Below, in pieces: positions 16,750-25,593 of a DNA stretch of 46,955 nucleotides. Positions within the stretch are counted from its first letter, which is position 1, and the number at the start of each line of letters is the position of its first letter. A program made the translations under genes and the position numbers. The stretch is from Bacteroidota bacterium (GTDB lineage Bacteria > Bacteroidota > Bacteroidia > Flavobacteriales > Weeksellaceae): the NCBI GenBank assembly GCA_023419095.1, contig JAEZYN010000034.1:1-46955 (forward strand), written 5' to 3'. Below the pieces are notes generated by a model that saw nothing but the letters and a program-made list of their open reading frames with translations, did no database searches and was not told where the DNA came from.

Positions 16750-18966
16750 TTAAAGCTTGTAAGTAAATGTGAGATAAAAATTTCTCGGCGTGATCGGGTT
16801 CACCGAATAGTTTTCGTGATAGTTGTAATTCACCGTGTCGAACAGGTTTCCTACTTTGGCCATCACGCCAAATTTCTTCCAGTCGTACCCTGCCGACAAT
16901 GCAACAGTGGCATAATCGGCAATCGGCAACAGTCTTGAAACGCCGTTTCGCGTATCGATGGTTTCTTTGGTATCATTCCAACCCGCGATTCTGTCACCCA
17001 CAAAATAAACGCTGGCACCAAGTCTCAAACCTTCAACATATTGGGTAAATGTGTAAAAAACAGACGCGTTCGCAGTAGTAGCCGGCGTTCGCACAAGTCG
17101 CTGATTTTCCACATAACCAAAATCCTCTGGCGTATCAAGGTAAACTGAATGGTTGTAAGATGCACCCGCAATTATCGAAAGGTTTGGCAACGGATTACCG
17201 GTAATATCGAGTTCTACACCGCGGCTGCGCATCTTTCCGGCAAATTCTTTAATGGTGGAGTCGTTATTAACCTGACCCTGAGCATTAAATTCCGCCATTT
17301 GGTAAAAGTTTCGGTTTTCAATCTGGTAAAGCGAAAGGTTCAAAGCTACTGTATTGTTCCAGAAATTCTTTTTCATACCCAACTCGAACTGGTCGATGAT
17401 GGAAGGTGTGAGTGAGTTTTGGTAGATATCGCGACCGGTATTTGCAGAAAACGAATTGGTATACGTGGCAAAAACGGAAAGATTGTCATTCGGCATATAC
17501 ACCAAACCTGCTTTTGGCGAAAAGGCCCTGTCCACAGTTCCTGCGGTCAGTCCTGTCTGGTTGGAAGCGAAAGACTTCTTCTCAGTATTTTTATTTTCAA
17601 TATAAGACCATCTCAAGCCAGCCAATACTTTAAACTGTTCGGTAATACTGATGAAATCCTGTGCATAAATTCCAAAACGCTGCGTTGGGATCCGCGTTCT
17701 GTCTCTTTTGGTTGAAGTGGGCATTGCACCGCTGGCCCAGGAAGAAGGGTCGTCAAGATATATTAAACCGTTGGTCGCGTTGCCGCCCGTTCCATAAACT
17801 GTTTGCGACAGATCAAAAGCGTACGCATCCGCGGTGCCGTAATCACCATCTGTTCCGATGAGGATCTTGTGATTTAATTTCCCGGTGTTGAATTCACCAT
17901 TTAAATTTAGTTGTAAAGAAGTGTAATTCTGCTCGTTATACGTCTTGTTTACCGGACGGTTCCATTTCAGGCGGTCTGCATTATCGTAGGTCCAGGTAAC
18001 CCTTTCAGTTGAGAAATAATCTTTCGTGTAATTTTGGTAAGAAGCAACGGTATTAAGTGTCCACAAATCATTGAACTGATGATTAAATGTGATTCCAGCC
18101 GTGGCTTGCTGCGTATTCTGATATTGCCAGTCAGCTCCCAAAAAGGAGTTACGTGGCAGAAAAGTGTTGAGTGAATAAGATTTGTCACGGTTCTCTATGG
18201 CACCGATTCCGAAATCAGGCGTGAAATCATTTCTAAGATAATCAACCTCAACGATTAACTGAGATTTTTCACCGATATTGAAAAGCAAAGAAGGATTGAA
18301 ATAATATTTTTGAGATTCTACCACATCACGGAAACTTTCAGCGGTTTCATAGGTACCGTTCACACGAAATGCAACTTTCTTGCTCAGCGGTCCATAAAAA
18401 TCAACAGTAGGCTTGTAAGTGTTCCAGCTTCCGACATTCAGACCGGCGCTTCCACCGAAATTAAACCGGGGTTTCTTGGTTACAAGATTCACCACGCCGC
18501 CTGCAGCCACGTTACCATAAAGCATTGCGTTGCCTCCCTTCAGCACTTCTACCCGCTCCAGACCCGAAGTTTCAGGAAAAACACCGCTGTTTACCCGCGA
18601 ACCATTCTTAAAAATATTGTCGTTTCCGAAATTGAAGCCACGTCCACCAAAGCTGTCCTGCGAATTTCCGCGGGATGATGTGATATATAGTCCATTCACA
18701 TTCTGTAAGACGTCACTCAACTGTTTTGCCTGCTGCTGCTCGATGATCTCGTGCGTCACGATAGCGATAGGCTGCGGATTCTCCATCACCGTGAGATTAG
18801 ATTTCGTGGTGAACGTTTTTGCAGTATTCGGGTTTCCGGTTTTGTGAAGGTTGATATCTTCAATCTGCTGTATGCGTAACGTGTCGTTTTCTGGCTTGAA
18901 ACTCATCTGCGCGGTAGCCGAAACGCTTATAAAAAGTAATCCTACGGCAACAATCTGCTTTCTCAT
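16750..18966 (-). CDS. TonB-dependent siderophore receptor
   Basis: This 738-aa outer-membrane receptor has a signal peptide (about 1-19, ending SATAQ). The plug domain spans about 55-190, with ITSSRGNSQDSFGGRGFNFG, VEVLKGGNAMLYGN and GGVVNLVTKKP. A 22-strand barrel follows and ends in an aromatic strand (NFYLTFTYKL). The plug pattern is that of ferric-siderophore receptors of the FhuA/FpvA class. No carboxypeptidase-like repeat domain is present, so it is not a SusC type. The promoter is flanked by two Fur-like palindromes, supporting iron-repressed expression. The exact siderophore is not readable. Confidence 0.93.
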   Translation of the reverse strand: MRKQIVAVGLLFISVSATAQMSFKPENDTLRIQQIEDINLHKTGNPNTAKTFTTKSNLTVMENPQPIAIVTHEIIEQQQAKQLSDVLQNVNGLYITSSRGNSQDSFGGRGFNFGNDNIFKNGSRVNSGVFPETSGLERVEVLKGGNAMLYGNVAAGGVVNLVTKKPRFNFGGSAGLNVGSWNTYKPTVDFYGPLSKKVAFRVNGTYETAESFRDVVESQKYYFNPSLLFNIGEKSQLIVEVDYLRNDFTPDFGIGAIENRDKSYSLNTFLPRNSFLGADWQYQNTQQATAGITFNHQFNDLWTLNTVASYQNYTKDYFSTERVTWTYDNADRLKWNRPVNKTYNEQNYTSLQLNLNGEFNTGKLNHKILIGTDGDYGTADAYAFDLSQTVYGTGGNATNGLIYLDDPSSWASGAMPTSTKRDRTRIPTQRFGIYAQDFISITEQFKVLAGLRWSYIENKNTEKKSFASNQTGLTAGTVDRAFSPKAGLVYMPNDNLSVFATYTNSFSANTGRDIYQNSLTPSIIDQFELGMKKNFWNNTVALNLSLYQIENRNFYQMAEFNAQGQVNNDSTIKEFAGKMRSRGVELDITGNPLPNLSIIAGASYNHSVYLDTPEDFGYVENQRLVRTPATTANASVFYTFTQYVEGLRLGASVYFVGDRIAGWNDTKETIDTRNGVSRLLPIADYATVALSAGYDWKKFGVMAKVGNLFDTVNYNYHENYSVNPITPRNFYLTFTYKL

Positions 18967-18974
18967 TAATATTT

Positions 18975-18997
18975 TTATTTAGAATGATTTAAAATAA
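18975..18997. promoter_or_regulatory. Fur-like box 1, at the receptor transcription start
   Basis: A 23-bp interrupted palindrome: TTATTTAGAAT, one base, then ATTTAAAATAA. The arms match at 9 of 11 positions. It begins 9 nt before the receptor ATG and covers the predicted transcription start. It follows the same 11-1-11 pattern as box 2; the ideal is TTATTTAGAAT, N, ATTCTAAATAA. Confidence 0.65.
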
Positions 18998-19002
18998 CGA
19001 TG

Positions 19003-19033
19003 CAAATGTAAAAAAGCAAAGCCTTTCGACCAA
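19003..19033 (-). promoter_or_regulatory. Promoter of the siderophore receptor gene
   Basis: TACATTTG (-7) at 19003-19010 and TTG (-33) at 19031-19033 on the minus strand are separated by 20 nt, which fits the Bacteroidetes consensus. The leader would be about 30 nt. Fur-like boxes lie on both sides. Confidence 0.65.
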
Positions 19034-19035
19034 AC

Positions 19036-19058
19036 TTATTTGTAATAATTCTAAATAA
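19036..19058. promoter_or_regulatory. Fur-like box 2, upstream of the receptor -33
   Basis: A 23-bp interrupted palindrome: TTATTTGTAAT, one base, then ATTCTAAATAA. The arms match at 9 of 11 positions. It lies 2 bp beyond the -33 TTG. The start-to-start distance to box 1 is 61 bp, close to six helical turns. Confidence 0.65.
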
Positions 19059-19121
19059 AATTCCCACTTGAAAGCTAACGGACTGATGATGAAGTAATTT
19101 ATAAATATGATAAATGTCAGT

Positions 19122-20498
19122 TTATGACTTTTTGAATAAAAATCCGATTCCTAAAAATCCAATACTGATCACCAAATAGGCCAATCCGTTCGGCGAAAGC
19201 ATTGTTCCTAGCAGAACTACGGCAATCCCCAGGATAGCAATTGCCGCCATAATACTTTTGATAACAGGGTTGCCCGAAAAGACTTTCTTCTTTAAAAGAC
19301 TGAAAAGTCCTAAGAAAAGAGCGCCATTCACCACATAAATAAAGACAATCGGAACTGCAGAAAGATCGAAATTATCCTCTGTGAAGAAAGTTGACGTATT
19401 AGTATAATAATAAATCAGCAGATAGAAAATGACGATTCCTAATCCCAGAAATGCACTGTTAACCGGCATTTTTGTTTTTGGTTCGATAACATCAAGATTC
19501 AGAATTTTTTTCGATTTTGGTAACTGGGAAAACTGATAAGGCACCCGAATCGTTGCCAGTAACAAACCGTTCGACGTCCCAAGAACTGACACAATGATAA
19601 ACAATTGCATAACCAGCGCTCCGGCATCTGCTGCGACACTTCGGGAAAACTCCGTAATGTAAGTATCTTTCAAACGGATAATTTCTTCACTGCTCATTCC
19701 GAAAACGATTCCCATATAATAAGAAATGTAAATTACCATTACTGCCAATGTCCCTATGATTAAAGCTTTTGGCAGATTTTTTCTTGAATTTTTTATCTCC
19801 CCGGAAATCTGTGTAGCAATATACCAACCATCAAACGCAAAAGAAATCGGAATAAAACTCGCAGCGATTAACAACAACAAAGTCTGATTTTCATTAACAT
19901 TCTGAGCCGCGTAAGTAAAAGTATTTTGTTCTGCTACGTCACCTTTTACCAGGCTCAAAATCCCCATCGAAGCAATAAAAATGAGCGGTAAAACTTTTAA
20001 TACAGTCGTAAACTGCTGAAAAATCCCGCTACTTTTGGGCCTGAAGATGTTGAATACAAAGAATATCAGCAAATTGACAAAGCCAATGAGCAGGAAATGC
20101 AGATTGGTCGGTTCAAAATTCATGAATTCCGCGCAGAGATGAGCAATATAAATCCCCGATACGGTGAATAAAACCGCGGTAAGAATCGGATAAAACAGCG
20201 TTAAATAAATCCACCCTACGAAATAACCCGCATTTTCGCCAAAGCGGTAGTTGGCATAGTTTAAGATTCCGCCGTCTTTCGGAAGAAGTTCGGCATAATT
20301 CGCCATCGAAATGGCTCCAAAAACCACACTTATCCCCACGATGATGAAGCCAACAAGTCCGGCAAAAATATTTCCCTGTGTTGAAAGTAAAACATCATCT
20401 ACTTTAAAGAATATTCCGGATCCAATAACTTGCCCTACAACCATTGAAATCGCGGTAAAAAAGCCATATTTGGCCTCGAGTTTTTGAGGATTTTCCAT
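19122..20498 (-). CDS. APC-family amino acid permease
   Basis: This 458-aa inner-membrane transporter has about 12 TM segments. TM1 carries the unwound GQVIGSGIFFK typical of APC-superfamily substrate binding. The order and length fit L-type or basic amino acid exchangers. A polar loop with KSKKILNLDVIEPKTKMPVN lies between TM8 and TM9, another APC feature. The gene starts 1 nt after the stop of the ABC-F gene, so the two are in one operon. Substrate is uncertain. Confidence 0.9.
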   Translation of the reverse strand: MENPQKLEAKYGFFTAISMVVGQVIGSGIFFKVDDVLLSTQGNIFAGLVGFIIVGISVVFGAISMANYAELLPKDGGILNYANYRFGENAGYFVGWIYLTLFYPILTAVLFTVSGIYIAHLCAEFMNFEPTNLHFLLIGFVNLLIFFVFNIFRPKSSGIFQQFTTVLKVLPLIFIASMGILSLVKGDVAEQNTFTYAAQNVNENQTLLLLIAASFIPISFAFDGWYIATQISGEIKNSRKNLPKALIIGTLAVMVIYISYYMGIVFGMSSEEIIRLKDTYITEFSRSVAADAGALVMQLFIIVSVLGTSNGLLLATIRVPYQFSQLPKSKKILNLDVIEPKTKMPVNSAFLGLGIVIFYLLIYYYTNTSTFFTEDNFDLSAVPIVFIYVVNGALFLGLFSLLKKKVFSGNPVIKSIMAAIAILGIAVVLLGTMLSPNGLAYLVISIGFLGIGFLFKKS

Positions 20499-20499
20499 A

Positions 20500-22308
20500 T
20501 TAATCTTGCAGTTCTAACCAGCGCATTTCGTATTCTTCTAATTGATTTCCTATCCTTTCAAGTTCTGTTGACAGATTTGAAATTTTATCGTAATCGGTTT
20601 CGTTATTTAGTTTCTCCAGAATGGCCCCACGTTGTGCCTCAAGTTTTGGCATTTCCTTTTCAATCATTTCGAGTTCGCGCTGTTCTTTGTAAGAAACTTC
20701 CTTAACAGGTTTTTCCTCCTGATTTTTTGCTTCGCGATATTCAGAAAAATTACCGACAAAATCTTTGATATTCCCATCCCCTTCAAAGGCCAAAACATGA
20801 TCTACAATTCGATCCATAAAGTAACGGTCATGAGAAACGATCATTAAACAACCCTGAAACTGAAGTAAAAAGTTCTCAAGCACAGTGAGTGTGGGCAAAT
20901 CAAGATCGTTGGTCGGCTCATCGAATATGAGAAAATTCGGGTTTTGATAAAGAACGTACATCAGATGCAGCCGTCGTTTTTCACCGCCGGAAAGTTTTGA
21001 GATCGGCGAATATTGTGTCTGATCGTCAAACAAAAACAGGCGTAAAAACTGAGATGCAGAAATAGTCCGTCCGTTCGCCAGCGGAAAATTCTCACCGATT
21101 TCTTTAATAAAATCAATAACACGCTCGTCTTCTTTGTATTGTAAACCTTTCTGAGAGAAATATCCGAATTTAATGGTTTCTCCGGTTTCGATTTCACCTT
21201 TATCGTAAGGCTCTAAACCTTGAATAATATTCAAAAGGGTTGATTTTCCAGCACCATTTTTTCCGACAATTCCTACTTTTTCGCCGCGCTGAAACTGGTA
21301 ACTAAAATCTATAAGTAAAACTTTTGAGCCGAAACTTTTATCTATATTTCTCAGCTCAAGAATTTTTTTACCCAAACGCTTCATCTCGAAATCGAGTTCC
21401 AGATTTTGTTTTCTGGCATCCTGTTTTGCCACTTTTTCGGTTTCGTAAAAATCTCCGATGCGTGATTTTGATTTTGTGGTGCGCGCTTTCGGCTGGCGTC
21501 GCATCCATTCGAGTTCTTTGCGGTAAAGGTTCTGCGCCTTGTCGATTGTTGAATTTAAATTTTCTTCGCGGATGATTTTATTTTCAAGATATGTCGCATA
21601 GCTGCCGTTATGAACATATAAGTTTTGATCCTCCATTTCCCAGATAATGTCACAAACAGCATCAAGAAAATAACGGTCGTGAGTCACCAAAAGTAAAGTA
21701 ATCTTCGACTTTGAAAGATAATTTTCAAGCCACTCCACCATCTCCACGTCAAGGTGGTTGGTCGGTTCATCCATTATCAAAAGGATGTGGCGATGCTCGG
21801 CGCGGGTCTCGGTCAGAAGTTTAGCCAGTGCAACACGCTTTATTTGGCCACCGGAAAGCGCACCCATTTTCGCATCCAGATCTGTGATTTTCAGCTGTGT
21901 GAGAATCTGCTTCATTTCGTTTTCAAGATCCCAGGCTTTGTGCATTTCCATTTCTGCAAGGGCCTTGTCCATGTCATCGGGATCTTCGGTGTGAAGCGCG
22001 TGATGGTAGTTTTTAACCGCCAAAATAGGTGGCGAATCCAGCGTCATCATGAACTCTTCCACCGAAAGCGAAGTATCGAACTCGATTTCCTGATCGAATA
22101 AAACAACCTGAATATCTTTATTGATCACCACATTGCCCGAATCTGCAATCTCTTTGCCCATTAAAATCTTGAGCAAAGTAGATTTTCCACTGCCGTTTTT
22201 AGCCACAATTGCAATTTTGTCGCCTTCATTTACATTAAAGGTGATGTCTTTAAACAACACTTTCAGGCCATAAGATTTGGTGAGATTTTCAGCGGAAACG
22301 TAGTTCAT
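20500..22308 (-). CDS. ABC-F family ATPase (Uup-like)
   Basis: This 602-aa soluble protein has two ABC domains in one chain and no TM segment. The first Walker A is GKNGSGKST at about 37-45 and its signature LSGGQ; the second Walker A is GKNGAGKST with signature LSGGE. The inter-domain linker (about 230-310) includes the basic KELEWMRRQPKARTTKSKSR. A C-terminal coiled coil (about 525-602, EMIEKEMPKLEAQRGAILEK) is typical of the Uup branch. ABC-F proteins act on ribosomes or DNA structures. Resistance function is not implied. Confidence 0.93.
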   Translation of the reverse strand: MNYVSAENLTKSYGLKVLFKDITFNVNEGDKIAIVAKNGSGKSTLLKILMGKEIADSGNVVINKDIQVVLFDQEIEFDTSLSVEEFMMTLDSPPILAVKNYHHALHTEDPDDMDKALAEMEMHKAWDLENEMKQILTQLKITDLDAKMGALSGGQIKRVALAKLLTETRAEHRHILLIMDEPTNHLDVEMVEWLENYLSKSKITLLLVTHDRYFLDAVCDIIWEMEDQNLYVHNGSYATYLENKIIREENLNSTIDKAQNLYRKELEWMRRQPKARTTKSKSRIGDFYETEKVAKQDARKQNLELDFEMKRLGKKILELRNIDKSFGSKVLLIDFSYQFQRGEKVGIVGKNGAGKSTLLNIIQGLEPYDKGEIETGETIKFGYFSQKGLQYKEDERVIDFIKEIGENFPLANGRTISASQFLRLFLFDDQTQYSPISKLSGGEKRRLHLMYVLYQNPNFLIFDEPTNDLDLPTLTVLENFLLQFQGCLMIVSHDRYFMDRIVDHVLAFEGDGNIKDFVGNFSEYREAKNQEEKPVKEVSYKEQRELEMIEKEMPKLEAQRGAILEKLNNETDYDKISNLSTELERIGNQLEEYEMRWLELQD

Positions 22309-22344
22309 TTGGAAGGTTTAGATTGAGCTCAAAATTTGAGACAG

Positions 22345-22378
22345 CAAAAATACTATAATTAAAGCGGATGCGCTACAA
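22345..22378 (-). promoter_or_regulatory. Promoter of the ABC-F/permease operon
   Basis: TATTTTTG (-7) at 22345-22352 and TTG (-33) at 22376-22378 on the minus strand are separated by 23 nt, the upper end of the usual range. The leader would be about 30 nt. Confidence 0.55.
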
Positions 22379-22411
22379 ACGAAAAATGTGGAAAAACAGA
22401 TACGGAAGCCT

Positions 22412-23275
22412 CTAATCCAATGTCAGTCTTTTAAGCGACCAAAGACTGCCGTTGTACACATTCACGTCTACTTTTGTGTTGATTCCATAGACGATTCCTT
22501 TCTCTGTAAATTGCCACATGTCCCAGTCTCCGTTGGGGGTCGGCTGCGGAACATCGTTGTAGTTGGCGAGCCACAGCGGATAGCCGTCAAATTCGCCTTC
22601 CAAAAAATCTTTGTGATAATGATAATAGGTGTAGATAATCGGTTTCGCGCCATAAGCTTCTTCTATGATCCGACACCAGATCTTAAGGTCCTCGACAAGT
22701 TTGGAGTTTGATTTACGCTTTGGAATTTTTTCGATGTCTAAAACCGGCGGCAGATCGCCTTCTTCGAGTTTTACGTTCTCGAGAAAGTTGTTTGCCTGCC
22801 GCACCGGATCTTCATCGGCCCTGTAAAAATGGTAGGCACCACGGATTAGATTATGTTTTTTCGCAAGCTGCCAGAACTCATCAAAATGTTTGTCGGCGCT
22901 GCGGTTGCCCATCGTTGCTCTTAAAATTACAAACTCAATGGGAATAGCGCGGTTGGCAATACTCAAACTATCCCAAGCAATATCTTCTTTGCGCTGATAA
23001 TGGGACATATCTATGCCGAAAGTTTTGTCATTATAATCTGTAATGATCCTATTGATGCGCTGCTCTTCAAATTCGGTATTGCTGAGTGTTTTATGCTCGA
23101 ACCTGTTAAAATACATGGCATAATAAAACGTCAGTTTCTGCTTCAGATAAAAACCGGTTCCGAGCAGTGCTGCAGCCAGTATGACGAGCAGTACCTCGCG
23201 GCGCAGCAGCCAGTGGCGACGGCGGTTTTTGTGAATTTTGCGTTTGGCTTTCCTGCCTGCTGATTTTTTAGCCAT
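22412..23275 (-). CDS. GH25 family lysozyme-like muramidase, membrane-anchored
   Basis: This 287-aa protein has a highly basic start (MAKKSAGRKAKRKIHKNRRR) then one TM segment at about 27-45, so the enzyme should face the periplasm while anchored. The GH25 domain (about 85-285) shows FGIDMSHYQ (catalytic Asp), FVILRATMG, GAYHFYR, LPPVLDIE (catalytic Asp/Glu), LWLANY and MWQFTEKG. It should cleave peptidoglycan between N-acetylmuramate and N-acetylglucosamine. A longer frame starting at 23323 would put extra residues before the basic run. A -7 box 6 nt before the ATG at 23275 favours the shorter start. Confidence 0.9.
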   Translation of the reverse strand: MAKKSAGRKAKRKIHKNRRRHWLLRREVLLVILAAALLGTGFYLKQKLTFYYAMYFNRFEHKTLSNTEFEEQRINRIITDYNDKTFGIDMSHYQRKEDIAWDSLSIANRAIPIEFVILRATMGNRSADKHFDEFWQLAKKHNLIRGAYHFYRADEDPVRQANNFLENVKLEEGDLPPVLDIEKIPKRKSNSKLVEDLKIWCRIIEEAYGAKPIIYTYYHYHKDFLEGEFDGYPLWLANYNDVPQPTPNGDWDMWQFTEKGIVYGINTKVDVNVYNGSLWSLKRLTLD

Positions 23276-23281
23276 GGCCTG

Positions 23282-23289
23282 CAAAAATA
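23282..23289 (-). promoter_or_regulatory. Candidate -7 box of the GH25 gene, 6 nt from the ATG
   Basis: TATTTTTG on the minus strand fits TAnnTTTG and ends 6 nt before the ATG. If used, the transcript would be nearly leaderless. No good TTG is at -33. Confidence 0.4.
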
Positions 23290-23305
23290 GCGTATAGAAA
23301 ACAAA

Positions 23306-23328
23306 AAACCGTGCTGTAGACACGATTT
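23306..23328 (-). terminator. Rho-independent terminator after deoC
   Basis: On the minus strand AAATCGTG pairs with CACGGTTT (one G-T wobble) around a 7-nt loop, and the 3' arm continues into a GTTTTTTGTTTT tract. It lies 26 nt after the deoC stop. Confidence 0.65.
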
Positions 23329-23353
23329 CCTGATTATATTTGATTTTTGAAAA

Positions 23354-24097
23354 TTAATATCCGTCTGCAATTTTACCGTCAGACAGAAGTGCAAGCGCCG
23401 ACGAGGTTCCGATTCTTTTCACGCCCATCGAAATCATTTTTTCTGCATCTTCAGGTGATTTCACTCCTCCCGCTGCTTTTACTGAAAGTTTTCCGGCATT
23501 CTGTATCATGAGTTCAATTCCTTCAAAAGTGGCGCCGTTCGGTTTCCCGTTTTCAGTAGGATAAAACCCGGTAGACGACTTCACAAAGATGTCCGATAGC
23601 TGGTTTTCATCAAAATTTTCTTCAGCCCACAAGCGGATGTCTTTGGTAATCGAAACAATCTGATCATCGGTAAGAGCAGCGATTTCGATGATCCATTTCA
23701 CAACTTTTCCACTGTCGAGCGCCAATTTGGTTCCGGCAACGAACTCTTTTTTTACCAAATCCGTTTTGCCGGCTTTGTAAGCTTCATAATTAATTACAAA
23801 ATCAAGTTCATCCGCACCATCCTGAATGGCCTTTTCTGCCTCCGAGAGTTTATCGGAAATGCTCGCATTACCTTCATGGAAACCGATTACAGTTCCAACT
23901 TTAACGGCTGAACCTTTAGAAACGAAATAGTTTTTAATTTCCTTTACAAAATCTGGCCGAATCATCACCTCAAAAAACTTATTTTCGATGGCTTCATCAG
24001 CGAGTCCGTACACTTTATGGCGCGTTTCTTCATCGCTGATGCCTGCCTGCTGGGGAGTTTTTAGGTATGTAGAATCTAAAAATGCAGTAATATTCAT
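23354..24097 (-). CDS. deoC: Deoxyribose-phosphate aldolase
   Basis: This 247-aa class I aldolase splits 2-deoxyribose 5-phosphate into glyceraldehyde 3-phosphate and acetaldehyde in deoxynucleoside breakdown. Key segments are KVGTVIGFHEGN, ELDFVINYEAYKAG, the Schiff-base Lys in DIFVKSSTGFYP and the phosphate-binding AAGGVKSPEDAEKM followed by RIGTSSA. Length is close to the family norm. It starts 5 nt after the Lrp-type regulator gene and is probably cotranscribed. No other deo gene is in the window. Confidence 0.94.
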   Translation of the reverse strand: MNITAFLDSTYLKTPQQAGISDEETRHKVYGLADEAIENKFFEVMIRPDFVKEIKNYFVSKGSAVKVGTVIGFHEGNASISDKLSEAEKAIQDGADELDFVINYEAYKAGKTDLVKKEFVAGTKLALDSGKVVKWIIEIAALTDDQIVSITKDIRLWAEENFDENQLSDIFVKSSTGFYPTENGKPNGATFEGIELMIQNAGKLSVKAAGGVKSPEDAEKMISMGVKRIGTSSALALLSDGKIADGY

Positions 24098-24102
24098 TTT
24101 TT

Positions 24103-24573
24103 TTAAACTTTCAGTTGACGGTTAATACTTTGTTCAAGAGAGATGAATGTTTCGGTTCGGGTAACACCTTTCAGTTTCTGCAACTTGTTCAGAATCTGCA
24201 TTAAATGATCATTATCCCGGCAAAGTACCTTTAAAAATATGGTGTAGTTTCCGGTTGTGTAATGCGCTTCCACCACTTCATTTACTTCTTTCAAGGCCTT
24301 CACCGCATCATGATAATGGCTCGGCTGCTCTAAATATACACCAATATACGACACCACATTATATCCTATTTTTCGCGGATTCAGGAAAGAAATGGAGTTT
24401 TCTATCACACCGGCCTGCTCCAGTTTTTTGATGCGCTGATGCACGGCGGTGGTGGAAATTCCAACGTTTTTGGAGATGTGGGCCAGCGAAGTTTTGGCAT
24501 TATCCATCAGCATATAAATTATTTCTTTATCCACAGGATCCAGGTGGTAACTCGCATTCATAGCACTTTTCAT
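24103..24573 (-). CDS. Lrp/AsnC family transcriptional regulator
   Basis: This 156-aa protein has an N-terminal winged HTH (about 10-65, with ISKNVGISTTAVHQRIKKLEQ as the recognition part) and a C-terminal RAM/AsnC ligand-binding domain (about 70-150, with TGNYTIFLKVLC). It should be an oligomeric, amino-acid-responsive regulator. An in-frame ATG at 24561 is equally possible, with AAAAG 4 nt before it. The gene lies between the phosphatase-family gene and deoC on the same strand. Its targets are unknown; deoC is a positional candidate only. Confidence 0.92.
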   Translation of the reverse strand: MKSAMNASYHLDPVDKEIIYMLMDNAKTSLAHISKNVGISTTAVHQRIKKLEQAGVIENSISFLNPRKIGYNVVSYIGVYLEQPSHYHDAVKALKEVNEVVEAHYTTGNYTIFLKVLCRDNDHLMQILNKLQKLKGVTRTETFISLEQSINRQLKV

Positions 24574-24609
24574 ATGGTCGTGTTGTTATATAATTTTATG
24601 GTTTATATT

Positions 24610-25530
24610 TTAATTTAAAACAGTAATTACCGGAAAATGGTCACTGAATCCTCCCAGATAGCGTGTACCGGCGAACGTTCGGGCCGGCCGGTGTTCAAAG
24701 TTCCCTTTAGCGTTACGAAGTTTTTTGTGGCTGAAAACTTTAGCGGAAGTCAACTTTAGGGGAAATTCTGACTGCCGAAAATGATGAGACAAAATCATCT
24801 GGTCAAAGAGCAAGCCATTTTTGTGGTGATACGTTGAATAAATATTTTCAAGGTAAAGGTCTAAAAAAGGATTGAAAACCGCTTTGCCAAAATTTATTCC
24901 AAAAATTTCTGAAAAGAGCTCATCATCCGGATTCATGTTAAAATCGCCCATCAAAACCATAGCTTCATCCCCAAAATTCTGAGTTAAATCTGAGGCAAGA
25001 TGCATCAAAAGCCTTTTCCGCAAGAGGAAATTCGCGTCCTTTTCTTTTTTTGACGGCAAATGGAGCACATATACATTTAAAATTAAATCCTGGAATTTTA
25101 AACGGACATAGAGGATGTCCCGCGTTCCCGGAATTCCCTCAGAATCTTCAGTATAGCGCAAAGGCTTAGAAGAAAGGACCTGAATTTTGTGACGGTCATA
25201 AAACAACGCAACATCAATCCCACGAACGTCGTCCGACGGGTAATGAACCACATTATAATTTTGAAAAACAGGCATCTTTAGAAGGTCTGAAAGCGGCTCG
25301 CGGCCCTGTATTTCCGAAAACCCAAATAGTAGCGGTAAAACGCCCTCAGATTCCAAAAGCAGTTCAGCTACGTGTGCTATTTTATTTATTTTCTGGCGGT
25401 ATTTGCGGGTGTCCCAGTTTCTCAATCCTGAATTGGTAGGATCCGCCTTGTGAACGGGCGGCGCATCGGGCAGCAACAAATTTTCGACATTATAAAATGC
25501 GAAAACTTCCTTCGGTCTATCATATTCCAT
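24610..25530 (-). CDS. Endonuclease/exonuclease/phosphatase family protein
   Basis: This 306-aa protein has the EEP (DNase I-like) fold. Visible are FYNVENLL (metal Asn), FSEIQGREPL (Glu metal ligand), VYVLHLPSKK, the catalytic LMGDFNMNPDDE (Asp and Asn) and the terminal GGFSDHFPVITV (Asp-His pair). No signal peptide or TM is evident, so it is cytoplasmic. Members cut DNA, RNA or phosphoesters of lipids and sugars, so the substrate is open. It lies 36 nt upstream of the Lrp-type gene. Confidence 0.88.
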   Translation of the reverse strand: MEYDRPKEVFAFYNVENLLLPDAPPVHKADPTNSGLRNWDTRKYRQKINKIAHVAELLLESEGVLPLLFGFSEIQGREPLSDLLKMPVFQNYNVVHYPSDDVRGIDVALFYDRHKIQVLSSKPLRYTEDSEGIPGTRDILYVRLKFQDLILNVYVLHLPSKKEKDANFLLRKRLLMHLASDLTQNFGDEAMVLMGDFNMNPDDELFSEIFGINFGKAVFNPFLDLYLENIYSTYHHKNGLLFDQMILSHHFRQSEFPLKLTSAKVFSHKKLRNAKGNFEHRPARTFAGTRYLGGFSDHFPVITVLN

Positions 25531-25593
25531 TTACTTGCATGCCTTTACTTTTGAACATTGTAAAATTACGTATAATAATTGGTTATGAGTGCA

